64,000 nt of DNA. It comes from Mycobacterium paragordonae. Lineage in GTDB: Bacteria; Actinomycetota; Actinomycetes; Mycobacteriales; Mycobacteriaceae. The stretch spans positions 1,550,001 to 1,614,000 of the forward strand of contig NZ_CP025546.1 of assembly GCF_003614435.1 (NCBI RefSeq), given 5' to 3'. How positions within the stretch are numbered: the stretch's first letter is position 1; each line of letters opens with the position of its first letter. The notes beneath the pieces are model-generated. The model saw nothing but the letters and a program-made list of their open reading frames with translations. It was not told the origin of the DNA and did not search any database. A program made the position numbers and the translations under genes. This document shows, piece after piece, positions 10,369 to 21,215 of this stretch.

Positions 10369-11724
10369 GTTGCCTCATGTCAAGATGCGCGCGAAGGGTT
10401 GTTGGTTGCCTCACGTGAACGTGCGCGCTTGGTGAGTGGAGTCGGGACGCCGGCTGGGGCTTTGCTGGTGGTCAGGGTGAAGAGTTGGTTGGTCAACGCC
10501 TGAATCTGGCGTTGGGTGGCGGCTGGGTTGATCAGTGAGTAGGTCCGCTTGAGCGCCACGATGCGGTCCACGGTCATACTCGGGTGGTCGGTCGCCCGGT
10601 GAAACGGGGTGGTGGCCGTGTCGTGTTTTCTGGATACCTTGGCGCCTTTGCGGACTTTGGATACCAATTTCTGCTGGGGGTGGAAGTAGTTGGTCAGCTG
10701 TGACTGCATTCGCCAGATCTCGTTGAGTAGCAAGAGTTCTGACGCTGTGTCGTAGCGGTAGTAGCCGACCACGGTGCGGACCACCACCCAGTTCTTCTGC
10801 TCGACGTGGCAGCCGTCGTTCTTGTTGCCCGGCCGTGACCGGGTGAAGGTGATTCGCCGGTCTTGGCACCATGCCAAGAGGTCGTCGTTGATGAATTCCG
10901 ATCCGTTATCGCAGTCCACGCCGAGGATCGGGAACGGCATCGCGGCGGCGATCTGATTGAGGGCGGCCAGGATGTGTTTGGCCGTCCTGTCCGGTAGCGA
11001 GCGGCTTTCGGTCCAGCCGGTGGCGATATCGGTGACCGTCAACGTGAACGCATGGCCTCCACCCCGATTGCCGCCGTCATGGAAGACCGTGTCGATCTCG
11101 ACGAAGCCGGGCACAGCGTCATCCCATTGGGCCCAGGTGCGCACCGGGATCTGACTTCGGATCAGCGACCCCGGCTTGGTGCCCACGCGTCCTTTGATCT
11201 TGTATCTGGCCCGTTCATCGGCCAGGCGGCGATCGATGGTGGCCGCCGACATCGATACCAGCAGTGCCGCCGTCTCGTCACTGATGACCAGCTCCCGGAA
11301 GTGGCGCAGCACGGCTACCAGCTCGGTGAGCATGGGTGCGAGCCGTTGCCGGCGGGCATGCCCAGCACCGTCCAGCAGATCGTCAGCGCAGCAATCACAT
11401 CCTCGCCGTATTTCACGGGCCGCGGACTTCGTGCAGACATGATCCTGGGGGCCAGCGCGGCTTTAAGTGCCTTGCGGGCATGGCTGCGATGCCAGCCCGT
11501 GTTGGCGCACAACTCGTCAAGAATCCGGGTCTTACCGCGCTTACCGGCCTGCTGATAACGAGTCGCCGCTGATTGGGTCACCGCCCTGCGCTCTGCCAAT
11601 GTCAACCCCATCAACCGGGCCTACCGAACTCATTGCTGACCCGACCAGGCAGGCGCGCCGTCCACGCGCGCATTCTCGATGAGGCAACGAATCACCCTTT
11701 CGCGCGCATTTCTGACGAGTCAAC
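10369..11724 (-). mobile_element. Insertion sequence 1 (DDE/integrase-core type)
   Basis: A 1356-base element bounded by related ends. The left end carries GTTGCCTCA...GCGCGC twice (10369-10392 and 10405-10428). The right end carries the same motif in inverted orientation twice (11666-11688 and 11702-11724). The two copies are 36 bases apart at both ends, which suggests paired transposase-binding sites. It encodes one transposase on the minus strand, broken by a frameshift. I find no clear target duplication around it. The right tip abuts the target duplication of insertion sequence 2. Confidence 0.85.
10380..11614 (-). pseudogene. Frameshifted rve/DDE transposase of insertion sequence 1
   Basis: The transposase lies in two frames. 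The N-terminal part (11315-11614) has a helix-turn-helix-like CANTGWHRSHARKALKAAL segment. The rest (ending 10380) has the integrase core with FVEIDTVFH, GVDCDNGSEF and GCHVEQKN, which supply the D, D and E. Reading from one frame into the other needs one extra base near 11345/11346, where the first frame gives GMPAGNGSHP and the second continues RLAPMLTELV. I see no A-rich slippery heptamer, so a simple indel is the likelier explanation. The C-terminal codons lie in the terminal repeat. I did not settle the IS family name. Confidence 0.8.
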
Positions 11725-11734
11725 GCGGTCATAG
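11721..11734. repeat. Target-site duplication of insertion sequence 2, left copy
   Basis: The 14 bases CAACGCGGTCATAG directly precede the TGTCATC end of insertion sequence 2 and recur exactly at 13170-13183. The CAAC part is also the outer tip of insertion sequence 1. Confidence 0.9.
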
Positions 11735-13169
11735 TGTCATCTCCCAGGACATCGGTGACAGTTCTGTGTCAGGACATCGGTGACAGTTCGGGCTGTGTTG
11801 GTGGTGACATTTCTGCCTCAGGGTTCGGGTGGTGGCTGTTAATGAACCGATCGATCCTCTGGTCCGGCTTGCTATCTCGCAGTGGCCCGATGACGCGCCC
11901 CGCGGGGCGGTTTCGACGTTCTGCGCCGAGTACGGCATCTCCCGCAAGTCGTTCTACGAGTTGCGTAAACGCGCCAAGGCCGACGGGCCGGCCGCGGTAC
12001 TTGAACCCAGGACGAGACGACCCAAGTCGAGCCCATCGAAGTTGAGCGATGCGATCAAGGAGCAGGCTGTGGCAGTGCGTGCCGCACTGGAGGCCTCCGG
12101 CCTGGATCACGGGCCGATCAGTGTGCACGAAAAGATGCGCGCGATGGGCCTACAACCGGTACCTTCCACGGCATCGCTGGCGCGCATCTTCCGTGAGGCT
12201 GGCGTGGCTCGTCTGGAGCCGAAGAAGAAGCCCCGCTCGGCATGGCGGCGGTTCGTCTATCCGGCGCCGAATGCGTGCTGGCAACTCGACGCGACCGAGT
12301 ACGTGCTGAGCGGCGGACGAAAGTGCGTAATCTTCCAGCTCATCGACGACCACTCCCGCTACGCGGTCGCTTCCCACGTCGCATTCAGCGAGACCGCCAC
12401 GGACGCGATCGCAGTGGTGGACAAGGCCATCGCCGCCCACGGAGTGCCCCAACGACTGCTGTCGGACAACGGGCTCGCGCTTAACCCCTCGCGGCGTGGA
12501 TATCTGGGCCAGCTCGTAGAACACCTCGCAAGCCTGGGCGTGGCGGCGATGACCGGCAAGCCCTACAAACCGACCACCCAGGGCAAGAACGAACGCTTCC
12601 ATCAGACCTTGTTCCGCTACTTGGACAAGCAGCCTCTCGCGAGCACGCTGGCCGAGTTGCAGACCCAAATCGACGCCTTCGACGACATCTACAACAACGA
12701 GCGCCCCCACCAAGGGCTGCCTGGCCGCATCACACCCCGCGCGGCCTGGGAGGCCACCGAGAAGGCGCAGGCTCCCCGCCCCAAACCCGACCAGCCCTTC
12801 TTCGTCCAAGCTGCACTTAAGCGGCACCGGCCTGCACCCGCACCCAAAGACCTGCCCGCCGGCACCAGCGTCAGGACACTGACCACCGCCGGAACATTCA
12901 TGCTCGCCGGGGTCCAGTACAAGGTCGATGGACGACGCGGCTTTGACCAGGTCCTGGTCGTCACCAACGGCGACAAGATCATCGTCGCCGACCTGGACGG
13001 CGAAGTCCTCATCGAGCACACAAGACCCGCACCCGGGGTGACTTACGTCGGCAACGGACGACCCCGCGGCCCACACCCCAAAAACGACAAAACGTCACCG
13101 AAGTCCTGACACACCAACTGGCACCGATGTCCTGACACAGAACTGTCACCGATGTCCTGAGACATCACA
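11735..13169 (+). mobile_element. Insertion sequence 2 (IS481 family)
   Basis: A 1435-base element flanked by a perfect 14-base direct repeat, CAACGCGGTCATAG. The ends are inverted repeats of more than 50 bases with few mismatches: left TGTCATCTCCCAGGACATCGG, right (reverse complement) TGTGATGTCTCAGGACATCGG. Each end contains a second internal copy of the GGACATCGGTG(A/C)CAG box. It carries one intact transposase gene. The intact gene, clean ends and perfect duplication suggest a recent insertion. Confidence 0.93.
11829..13109 (+). CDS. IS481-family transposase
   Basis: Intact DDE transposase of 426 residues. The N-terminal helix-turn-helix region includes YGISRKSFYELRKRA (about residues 35-49). 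The rve integrase core supplies the catalytic triad in WQLDATEY, RLLSDNG and GKNERFHQ, followed by NNERPHQGL, a typical IS481-group motif. A C-terminal beta-rich extension (TAGTFMLAGVQYKV) is also normal for the group. Two successive GTG codons at 11829 and 11832 can serve as start. It fills nearly the whole element, so the insertion sequence is probably still mobile. Confidence 0.95.
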   Translation: MVAVNEPIDPLVRLAISQWPDDAPRGAVSTFCAEYGISRKSFYELRKRAKADGPAAVLEPRTRRPKSSPSKLSDAIKEQAVAVRAALEASGLDHGPISVHEKMRAMGLQPVPSTASLARIFREAGVARLEPKKKPRSAWRRFVYPAPNACWQLDATEYVLSGGRKCVIFQLIDDHSRYAVASHVAFSETATDAIAVVDKAIAAHGVPQRLLSDNGLALNPSRRGYLGQLVEHLASLGVAAMTGKPYKPTTQGKNERFHQTLFRYLDKQPLASTLAELQTQIDAFDDIYNNERPHQGLPGRITPRAAWEATEKAQAPRPKPDQPFFVQAALKRHRPAPAPKDLPAGTSVRTLTTAGTFMLAGVQYKVDGRRGFDQVLVVTNGDKIIVADLDGEVLIEHTRPAPGVTYVGNGRPRGPHPKNDKTSPKS

Positions 13170-13183
13170 CAACGCGGTCATAG
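13170..13183. repeat. Target-site duplication of insertion sequence 2, right copy
   Basis: Exact second copy of CAACGCGGTCATAG, immediately after the right inverted repeat of the element. It lies 20 bases before the ATG of the HNH gene. Confidence 0.9.
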
Positions 13184-13195
13184 CAGCGTGTACAA

Positions 13196-13211
13196 TCGAA
13201 TGTATGTTCGA
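13196..13211. promoter_or_regulatory. LexA (SOS) box candidate overlapping a start codon
   Basis: TCGAAT-GTAT-GTTCGA differs at one base from the mycobacterial SOS box TCGAAC-N4-GTTCGA. It covers the ATG at 13204 of the 13E12-type gene. 13E12-family genes of M. tuberculosis are known to carry LexA boxes, so a DNA-damage-regulated gene is a reasonable inference. Confidence 0.7.
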
Positions 13212-14703
13212 TAGGCTGCCGTTCCTCGCACCCGGGATGGAAGGGTATGACGGCTACCTGGAGGTGTTGGCCCACCGCAGGGCACTTCTAGAAAAGACCG
13301 AGGAATCGGTGGGCTGGATGACGCGGATCGCTGCGGCGGCGCGGGTGGTCAATCAGGCCCAGGCCGCGGAATTGGTGGCGATCGGGCAGTTGTTCTCCCA
13401 CCGCTCGGTGGCGGGCTCTGAGACGGGTCAGTGGGCGATCGACACGTTCAAAGCGGTGGCCGGGGAGGTGGCCGCGGGGCTGAAGATCAGCCAGGGCCGC
13501 GCAGAGACCAAACTGCATTACGCCCGGGCGATGCGCGAGCGCCTACCCCAGGTCGCGGCGGTGTTCTGTGCCGGGGACATCGACCTGGAAGCGTTCGCCA
13601 CGATCGTGTTCCGCACCGACCTGATCGAGGACCCCCAGGTGCTGGCGGCGGTGGACGACAAGATCGCCGCGCGGGTGACACGCTGGCCCTCGTTGAGCCG
13701 CGGGCGGCTGTCGCAGAAGATCGACCAGATCGTCGCCAACACCGACGCCGATGCCGTCCGGCGGCGCACAGAGGCCCAGGCTGATCGGGAGGTGTGGATC
13801 AGCCAGGAGCTCAACGGGTTGTGCCAGGTGGAGGGACGCCTGCGCAGCACCGATGCCAAAGCCCTCGATGCGCGGATCTCGGCGTTGGCGGCCACGGTCT
13901 GCCCCCACGATCCGCGCACGGTGGCTCAGCGCCGCGCTGATGCCATGGGGGCGCTGGCCGCCGATGCCACCCGGCTGGCCTGCGAGTGCGGGCGTCCCGA
14001 TTGCACCGCCGCCGGGCGTAAGCCCGCCTCGCCGGTGGTGATTCATGTGGTCGCCGAACAGGCCACCCTCAATGGCCACAGCGACAGCCCCGGGTGTGTG
14101 CTGGGCGCCGAAGACCTCATCACCCCCGAACTGTTGGCCGAGTTGGCGCTGACCGCCCGCCAGGTGCCGTTGATCCACCCCGGCTACGCCGCCCCCGAAC
14201 CGCACTACCACCCCTCCCAAGCGCTCGCCGATTTCGTGCGGGCCCGGGACCTGACGTGCCGCTGGCCCGGCTGTGATGTGCCGGCCACCGCCTGCGACTG
14301 TGACCACACCACCCCCTACGCCTCCGGTGGGCCCACTCACGCCGGCAACCTCAAGTGCTACTGCCGCACGCATCATTTGATGAAAACGTTTTGGGGCTGG
14401 ACCGAGAAACAACTCGCCGACGGCACCCTGATCCTGACCTCCCCGGGTGGGGACACCCACGTCACCACCCCCGGTTCCGCGCTGCTGTTTCCCAGCCTGT
14501 GCCATGCGGTGGGTGGGATGCCCGCCCCCGAAGCCCAAACCCCACCGGCGGATTACTGCGCCGAGCGCACCGCGATGATGCCCACCCGCCGACGCACCCG
14601 CACCCAAGCCCGCGCCGCCCGCGTCACCGCCGAACGCCGCGCCAACCACCAAGCCCGCATCAACGCCACCGGCCCACCCGACGACGAACCCCCACCGTTC
14701 TAG
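13204..14703 (+). CDS. 13E12-repeat family protein (DUF222 with HNH nuclease domain)
   Basis: Member of the mycobacterial REP13E12 family, 499 residues. The N-terminal two thirds form the DUF222 helical region. Near residues 355-395 lies an HNH-type zinc nuclease motif (CRWPGC ... CDCDHTTPYASGG ... NLKCYCRTHH) with paired cysteines and the DH/N/H residues. The C-terminal tail is Arg/Ala-rich and basic. Members are often multicopy and some serve as phage integration sites in M. tuberculosis. The cellular role is unknown; the HNH residues look intact, so DNA cleavage is possible. Insertion sequence 2 ends 34 bases upstream of the ATG and probably separates the gene from its original upstream DNA. 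Confidence 0.9.
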   Translation: MFDRLPFLAPGMEGYDGYLEVLAHRRALLEKTEESVGWMTRIAAAARVVNQAQAAELVAIGQLFSHRSVAGSETGQWAIDTFKAVAGEVAAGLKISQGRAETKLHYARAMRERLPQVAAVFCAGDIDLEAFATIVFRTDLIEDPQVLAAVDDKIAARVTRWPSLSRGRLSQKIDQIVANTDADAVRRRTEAQADREVWISQELNGLCQVEGRLRSTDAKALDARISALAATVCPHDPRTVAQRRADAMGALAADATRLACECGRPDCTAAGRKPASPVVIHVVAEQATLNGHSDSPGCVLGAEDLITPELLAELALTARQVPLIHPGYAAPEPHYHPSQALADFVRARDLTCRWPGCDVPATACDCDHTTPYASGGPTHAGNLKCYCRTHHLMKTFWGWTEKQLADGTLILTSPGGDTHVTTPGSALLFPSLCHAVGGMPAPEAQTPPADYCAERTAMMPTRRRTRTQARAARVTAERRANHQARINATGPPDDEPPPF

Positions 14704-15596
14704 CTGGGCGGCCGATCGGGGTTCAGGGTCGACGGCTGCAGCGGTTTCGGGTCGGCTTCCTTGCCGCTGTCCACGGCCGGTGCGCCTTCTTTGACGATTA
14801 CCGGGTCACCGACGTGGACCGTGTTGAAGTACCACTCGGCGTCGGTCGGGCTGAGGCTGATGCAGCCGTGGCTGACGTTGTCGACGCCCATCGCGTTGAC
14901 CGCCCACGGCGCCGAATGGACGTACAGACCGTGATTGGTGATGCGGACGGCATAGTCGACCTGCAGCCGGTAACCGTCGGGGTTGTCGACGGGGATGCCG
15001 ACGCTGCTCGAATCCATCATCACCGAGCGGTCTTTGGCAAGAACGCTGTACGTACCCACCGGCGTCGCGTATTCCGGCCTGCCCATCGAGGCCGGCAGCA
15101 CGCCCGCCTCGCCGAAGTGCGACCGGTGATGCGGCGCCGGCAGGGCGGGCGGGGGCGCATCCGCTTCCACCCCGTCGATGCTGACGGTGAAGGTGTGGTT
15201 GGTGACATCCGCGACGCCGACCACCGCCGGACCCGTCTTGAACTCCGTGCGCAGACCGCCTACCGACAGCGCCACCGTGCTGTGTGCCGGCCAGAACCGG
15301 TCGGGCACCCATTGCACGACATTGCTGTCCACCCACTCGAACCTGCCGGTCATCGCGGGCTCCGACGTAACTTCGATGGCGCGCTCCATCGCCGCGCGGT
15401 CGGCGACCGGATTGCCGAAGGTCACCACCACGGGGTGCGCGACACCAACGACAGAGCCGCGCACGGGCAAAACCGAGACGAGGCCGGAATAACCGTTCGA
15501 TGTGCTTGCCGCCATCAGCGTTACACCGGCGTGCCCCGCGATCACCGTCGAAGTGATGCACAGGAACGCCAGCAGAGACCGGATCGCCGCCCGCAT
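14700..15596 (-). CDS. L,D-transpeptidase (LdtMt1-like)
   Basis: Exported enzyme that forms 3-3 crosslinks in peptidoglycan, important in mycobacteria for beta-lactam tolerance and cell shape. The N-terminal signal peptide includes SLLAFLCITSTVIAG. Next comes an Ig-like domain (GSVVGVAHPVVVTF, FEWVDSNVVQWVP) and then the YkuD catalytic domain with HSAPWAVNAMG and SHGC, where Cys245 is the nucleophile. The domain order and motifs match LdtMt1 (Rv0116c). The 298 residues are longer than LdtMt1 (about 251), through a longer mid-linker and a C-terminal Pro-rich tail. A GGAGAG site supports the ATG at 15596. The stop overlaps the end of the HNH gene by four bases. Confidence 0.93.
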   Translation of the reverse strand: MRAAIRSLLAFLCITSTVIAGHAGVTLMAASTSNGYSGLVSVLPVRGSVVGVAHPVVVTFGNPVADRAAMERAIEVTSEPAMTGRFEWVDSNVVQWVPDRFWPAHSTVALSVGGLRTEFKTGPAVVGVADVTNHTFTVSIDGVEADAPPPALPAPHHRSHFGEAGVLPASMGRPEYATPVGTYSVLAKDRSVMMDSSSVGIPVDNPDGYRLQVDYAVRITNHGLYVHSAPWAVNAMGVDNVSHGCISLSPTDAEWYFNTVHVGDPVIVKEGAPAVDSGKEADPKPLQPSTLNPDRPPS

Positions 15597-15765
15597 GGCT
15601 TTCTCTCCAGGGTTAATTAGTCGGATGGGTAATAAGACGTCGCTGCTGGAATGGTAGGTCCGCTGACGGCTCCAAATTGAAAGTGCGCGAACGCAAGTCG
15701 GTCAGTGTTTGGTCACAAGTCGGTCTCCATCCGGCCTTGTCACCCCCTGCGGCGACACTGGCGAC

Positions 15766-16407
15766 ATGCTCGAGATCCTCGATTTGGTCGCGCCGCTGCA
15801 GTGCGGCGGCTGCGGAGCTCCCGCCACCCGATGGTGTCCGGCATGCGCGTCCGCCCTCGCTGTCGAACCCGGCGAACCGCTGGTGATCAGTCCCCGCATC
15901 GATCCGGGTGTTCCGGTGTTCGCGCTCGGCCGCTACACCGGCGTCCGGCGCCAGGCCATCCTGGCGCTCAAGGAGCGCGGCCGCGGCGACCTCGTCGCAC
16001 CCCTGGCGCACACGCTGGCCGTCGGCATCCACCGGTTGTCCTGCTGGGGCATGGTGAGCACCCCGTTGACGATCGTGCCCGCGCCCACCCGGCGCTCCGC
16101 GGCCCGCCAGCGCGGCGGAGATCCGATCACCCGGATCGCACGCACCGCCGTGGCCGCCCATCCCGACGTCACCGTCACCGCGGCCTTGCGCATGCGGGCC
16201 ATGGCCCGCGACTCCGTGGGCCTGGACATCTCGGCCCGCGAACGCAACATCAACGGTCGGGTACGGCTGCGCGGTCCCCGGCCGGGCACGGAGGTGTTGC
16301 TCGTCGACGACGTCGTCACCACCGGGGCCACGGCGCGCGAATCCGTTCGGGTGCTCCATGCCGCCGGCGTGCAGGTGGCCGCGATTCTGGCCATCGCCGC
16401 CGCGTGA
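15766..16407 (+). CDS. ComF-family phosphoribosyltransferase-like protein
   Basis: ComF-type protein of 213 residues (Rv3242c position). A short N-terminal zinc-ribbon-like segment (CGGCG ... CPAC) is followed by a type I phosphoribosyltransferase fold with the PRPP loop VLLVDDVVTTGAT near residue 178. In naturally competent bacteria ComF helps transformation; in mycobacteria the role is unclear. I chose the ATG at 15766 because it begins at the conserved LEILDLVAPLQCGGC start; an upstream GTG at 15709 is less likely. It is divergent from the L,D-transpeptidase and precedes the hibernation factor gene. Confidence 0.9.
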   Translation: MLEILDLVAPLQCGGCGAPATRWCPACASALAVEPGEPLVISPRIDPGVPVFALGRYTGVRRQAILALKERGRGDLVAPLAHTLAVGIHRLSCWGMVSTPLTIVPAPTRRSAARQRGGDPITRIARTAVAAHPDVTVTAALRMRAMARDSVGLDISARERNINGRVRLRGPRPGTEVLLVDDVVTTGATARESVRVLHAAGVQVAAILAIAAA

Positions 16408-16490
16408 AGAACTCGCAACAGGTCTGCGAATGGGGTGGCACGGTAAGGCGAACAAGGGCTAACGTCGAGAACACCAGCAGCACCCGCGGT

Positions 16491-16498
16491 AGGAGGTG
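16491..16498 (+). promoter_or_regulatory. Perfect Shine-Dalgarno AGGAGGTG without an obvious start
   Basis: AGGAGGTGA (with the following base) is fully complementary to the 16S rRNA 3' end and lies in the 220-base leader of the hibernation factor gene. The next in-frame possibilities are a non-standard ATA at 16502 and a TTG at 16512. It could mark a short leader peptide or a standby ribosome site, or be chance. Confidence 0.35.
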
Positions 16499-16627
16499 AA
16501 AATACGATCTCTTGCTCCGGCGGGCAGCCTGCGGCGGTGGCTCCTTCATACCGCTCTAACCCCGTCGGCGCGTATCTGATTCAGTGCCGGGCACGCAGGT
16601 CGCGTGTGACGTGAAAAGAGAAACGAG

Positions 16628-17356
16628 TTGTCACGAATGCCAAGGCTTACCGCGGAATCCGAGCAGGTTCTAGAAGCAGCCGGACCCGAAGACCAGGCCG
16701 AACCAACGGCCAATGCCGAGATCGTGTTCAAGGGACGCAACGTCGAGATACCCGATCATTTCCGCATCTACGTTTCACAGAAACTCGCCCGCTGCGAGCG
16801 GTTCGACAAGACCATCTACCTTTTCGACGTCGAGCTCGATCATGAACGCAACCGCCGCCAGCGCAAGGCCTGTCAGCGCATAGAGATCACCGCCCGCGGT
16901 CGCGGCCCGGTCGTCCGCGGCGAAGCCTGCGCCGACAGCTTCTACGCCGCTCTGGAATCCGCCGTCGCCAAGCTGGAGAACCGCCTGCGCCGCGGCAAGG
17001 ACCGCCGCAAGGTGCACTACGGCGACAAGACGCCCGTGTCGCTGGCCGAGGCCACCGCGGTGCTGCCGCCGCCGGAAAAGGCGTTCAACGCCGAACCGGC
17101 CGATGCGCATGACCACGTGGGCGCCGAGCCGGACCGCAAGGACCATCTGGACCACGGGGACCACAAAGACCACGAGCCGGGCAAGGTGGTGCGCACGAAG
17201 GAGCACCCAGCCAAGCCGATGTCGGTCGACGACGCGCTCTATGAGATGGAGCTCGTCGGGCATGATTTCTTCCTGTTCTTCGACAAGGAGACCGAACGGC
17301 CGTCGGTGGTCTATCGCAGGCACGCCTACGACTACGGCTTGATTCGGCTGGCCTGA
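16628..17356 (+). CDS. hpf: Long-form ribosome hibernation promoting factor (HPF/MPY type)
   Basis: Binds the small ribosomal subunit and stabilises idle ribosomes. Rv3241c in M. tuberculosis and MPY in M. smegmatis are the counterparts. The S30AE domain (about residues 30-130) has the beta-alpha pattern IVFKGRNVEIPDHFRIYVSQKL and many basic residues. The C-terminal dimerisation domain (about 185-242) contains MSVDDALYEMELVGHDFFLFFDKET. Between them is a linker with seven His and many Asp (DAHDHVG ... DHLDHGDHKDHEPG). The TTG at 16628 starts MSRMPRLT; ATG 16637 is an alternative. The His/Asp linker could bind metal, which is inference. Confidence 0.93.
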   Translation: MSRMPRLTAESEQVLEAAGPEDQAEPTANAEIVFKGRNVEIPDHFRIYVSQKLARCERFDKTIYLFDVELDHERNRRQRKACQRIEITARGRGPVVRGEACADSFYAALESAVAKLENRLRRGKDRRKVHYGDKTPVSLAEATAVLPPPEKAFNAEPADAHDHVGAEPDRKDHLDHGDHKDHEPGKVVRTKEHPAKPMSVDDALYEMELVGHDFFLFFDKETERPSVVYRRHAYDYGLIRLA

Positions 17357-17433
17357 CTCAGACTGGCCTGATCACCCCGTCACCTAGGATGGGGGGCGCC
17401 TGAAAGACTCCTACCCAACAGGGGAACAAAGCT

Positions 17434-20269
<2,836 letters not shown>

Positions 20270-20283
<14 letters not shown>

Positions 20284-21151
20284 CGTCCGGGATCGGCGCC
20301 AGACGCGGCGCCGAGTGTGAAGCTGGCCGCACGCTCGACGCCGAACGTGCGGCTGGCTGCACATTCGAGCAACCGGGCGCGGGCTCAGCCCCCAGCACGA
20401 ACGCGTCGACCGGCGCAGCGTGCCCCCGCAGGTTCAGGGGGCGACGCGGAGCCGTCCCGACGCGCTCGTCGGCCACTCCCGCAGCGACCAGTAACTCCCC
20501 GCCGGCGGCATGTTGCTGCATACGCGCTGCGACGTTGACCGGATCGCCCAGTGCGGTGAAGTCGACGACCGCGCCACCGACGTTGCCCACGTACGCGACG
20601 CCGGCGTTGACCGCCACACCCAACTCCAGCCAAGGGCCCCGGTCGCTGCCATAACCGACCGCTTCCAACAGCTCTACCCCGGCCGCGACGGCCTGGCTGC
20701 GGTACCCCGGACCGCTGATGCCGCGAACGAAGAAGGCCATCACCTCGTCACCGATCAGCTTGTCGATCACCGCGTCATGACGCAGCAGGGTGTGCGTCGC
20801 AGCGTGGTAGAAGCGGTTGAGCAGCGCGGCGAAGTGTGTCGCCGCACCGCGCTGACCCAGCGCGGTGGATCCCCGGACATCGGCGAACAGCACCGCGACG
20901 TCCACCTCGGCACCGCCGGCGGGAAGCGCGTCGCAACACCGACTGCACAGGTTCGGGTTCTTGCGCGACGGACTGAACCCGGCGACCGCGAGAACCCGGC
21001 CGGCGGGGCCGCCGAACGGGTTGTTGCACAGCTTGCACCGCGGCGCCGAGGGCAGATAGCGAAACATGCGTCTTGCCTTGACCAACGACGCGTGACCTTC
21101 GGTCAGCACGCTGTCCCAGGGGTTGTGATCGATCACTGTGACCATGGGCAA
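20270..21151 (-). CDS. Class III adenylate/guanylate cyclase with N-terminal Cys-rich segment
   Basis: Predicted nucleotide cyclase of 293 residues. A Cys motif ([10 protein letters not shown] ... NLCSRCCD, about residues 39-73) precedes one cyclase homology domain (about 80-255). The metal-binding aspartates appear in [10 protein letters not shown] and LIGDEVMAF, the purine-specifying lysine in VIDKLIGDE, and the transition-state Asn/Arg in [10 protein letters not shown], so it looks active. The last roughly 30 residues are translated from intergenic repeat B and overlap the secA1 end, so the tail is probably non-conserved. It is divergent from the HD-GYP/LuxR gene. Whether it makes cAMP and what the Cys segment senses are unknown. 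Confidence 0.9.
20312..20370. repeat. Dispersed intergenic palindromic repeat, copy B
   Basis: Second copy of the 59-base element seen at 3218-3276, in the same orientation, with 41 of 59 bases identical. It is again made of two GTGCGG...CCGCAC-like inverted units. It lies just after the secA1 stop and inside the 3' end of the opposite-strand cyclase reading frame. Confidence 0.7.
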
Positions 21152-21180
21152 AGGGTAGGGCGGCGCAACGGGGCGTCACA

Positions 21181-21196
21181 TGGGGCAACTGCCCCA
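21181..21196. promoter_or_regulatory. Palindrome TGGGGCA-AC-TGCCCCA in a divergent promoter region
   Basis: Perfect 7-base arms with a two-base centre lie between the divergent cyclase (start 21151) and HD-GYP/LuxR gene (probable start 21216). It is a candidate operator, perhaps for the neighbouring LuxR-type protein itself. Placing it in non-coding DNA depends on choosing the GTG at 21216 over the ATG at 21180. Confidence 0.45.
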
Positions 21197-21215
21197 GAAA
21201 GTGCAGAATGAGTGC

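Noticed and set aside
11315..11350. Programmed frameshift in the first transposase
   Set aside because: No A AAA-type slippery heptamer or obvious following structure at the junction; a single-base deletion explains it more simply, though intact relatives should be checked.
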